A DNA stretch of 64,000 nt from 66-474 sp964489055 (GTDB lineage: Bacteria > Pseudomonadota > Gammaproteobacteria > Xanthomonadales > Rhodanobacteraceae). Numbering within the stretch: the stretch's first letter is position 1; each line of letters begins with the position of its first letter. The notes beneath the pieces are model-generated. The model was not told the DNA's origin and did no database searches. It was given only the letters and a program-made list of their open reading frames with translations. The position numbers and the translations under genes were made by a program. This document shows positions 63,547-64,000 of this stretch, piece after piece. The DNA lies in NCBI GenBank assembly GCA_964489055.1, contig CAZAXF010000001.1:87477-151476 (forward strand). The letters are read 5' to 3'.

Positions 63547-64000
63547 ATGAACGTGGCGGCGCCCGCGCGCGGTCACCCGTTCGCCGGAATGTTCCTGCGC
63601 GAGTTGCGCGGTTACCTGGTCACGCCCCTGGCGTGGCTGTTCAGCGTGGTTTTCCTGCTGGCCGCAGGCGCCTTGACGTTTTACCTGGGTGCGTTCTTCG
63701 AGCGCGGCCAGGCCGACCTCGAACCGTTTTTCCGGTTCCATCCGTGGTTGTACCTGGTGCTGGTGCCGGCGCTGGCGATGCGGCTGTGGGCGGAAGAACG
63801 CCGCAGCGGCACCCTGGAACTGTTGCTGACGCTGCCCATCCACCCCTGGCAGGCGGTGCTGGCCAAGTTCTTCGCCGCCTGGCTGTTCATCGGCTGTGCG
63901 CTGGCGCTGACCTTTCCGATGTGGCTGACGGTGAACTACCTGGGGCAGCCGGACAACGGCGTGATCCTCGCAAGCTACCTCGGCAGCCTGTTGATGGCCG
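63547..64000 (+). CDS. ABC-2 type permease, N-terminal part (gene runs off the window)
   Basis: 151 residues visible from ATG at 63547: MNVAAPARGHPFAGMFLREL, then GYLVTPLAWLFSVVFLLAAG and further membrane helices. The segment AEERRSGTLELLLTLPIHPWQ is a clear ABC-2 permease marker (GldF-like). The frame is open to the end of the window. It forms an operon with the ATP-binding gene. The 109-bp gap between them shows nothing else. Confidence 0.85.
   Translation, partial: MNVAAPARGHPFAGMFLRELRGYLVTPLAWLFSVVFLLAAGALTFYLGAFFERGQADLEPFFRFHPWLYLVLVPALAMRLWAEERRSGTLELLLTLPIHPWQAVLAKFFAAWLFIGCALALTFPMWLTVNYLGQPDNGVILASYLGSLLMA

Overview
The window is a 64 kb stretch of a GC-rich gammaproteobacterial chromosome. 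The gene order and the short dispersed repeats point to the Xanthomonadales (Lysobacterales), probably the Rhodanobacteraceae. The evidence is the run pyrH-frr-uppS-cdsA-rseP-bamA-lpxD-fabZ-lpxA-lpxB-rnhB-dnaE-accA on one strand, rpsB-tsf just beyond it, divergent map-glnD-dapD, and many GTAG-headed palindromes. The family assignment is an inference. No rRNA, tRNA, insertion sequence or CRISPR array was seen.

Layout. 0-1 kb: 5' end of a TonB-dependent receptor behind a Fur-box-like site. 1-23.4 kb (minus strand): rpsB and tsf, then nucleotide, lipid A, outer-membrane and DNA-replication genes down to tilS. dxr and skp, which often sit in this cluster in relatives, are missing from it. 23.6-31.5 kb (plus): map, glnD, dapD, an ArsC/Spx-like protein, a VIT-family iron transporter, a small conserved protein and dapE. 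31.5-43.4 kb (mostly minus): a phosphodiester glycosidase-like lipoprotein, a penicillin acylase-type Ntn hydrolase, a two-part lipoate ligase, parC, a TraB/GumN protein, cyclopropane synthase and an MFS transporter. 43.4-44.8 kb: a repeat-only region with 220-bp tandem units and an assembly gap. 44.8-54.7 kb: mscS, then a fluoride-linked region. 54.7-64 kb: a small unknown protein, a small HExxH protein, a GNAT-minC-minD-minE operon, a two-component system, a membrane-anchored SRPBCC/GyrI-like protein and an ABC-2 type exporter cut by the window end.

The most interesting region is 45.7-54.7 kb. Two fluoride (crcB-motif) riboswitches lie on the minus strand about 3.8 kb apart. One precedes crcB and a DUF190 gene. 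The other precedes a tightly overlapping operon of two different MutS-type ATPases and a dynamin-like GTPase. Between them are a Phd/RelE-type toxin-antitoxin pair and a two-gene operon of a HEAT-like protein and a prenyltransferase-fold protein. This suggests a fluoride-induced ATPase/GTPase system whose job is unknown.

A second theme is repeat invasion. Heptamer arrays (GGGACTC, GGGACCG, GGGAATC and GGGATGA types), paired GTAG palindromes (REPIN-like), GTCATTCCGG/CCGGAATGAC elements and CCCTCTCCC palindromes fill the intergenic spaces. Two have entered genes in frame: one adds about 45 residues to LpxB, and one adds about 50 residues just before the predicted catalytic serine of the penicillin acylase.
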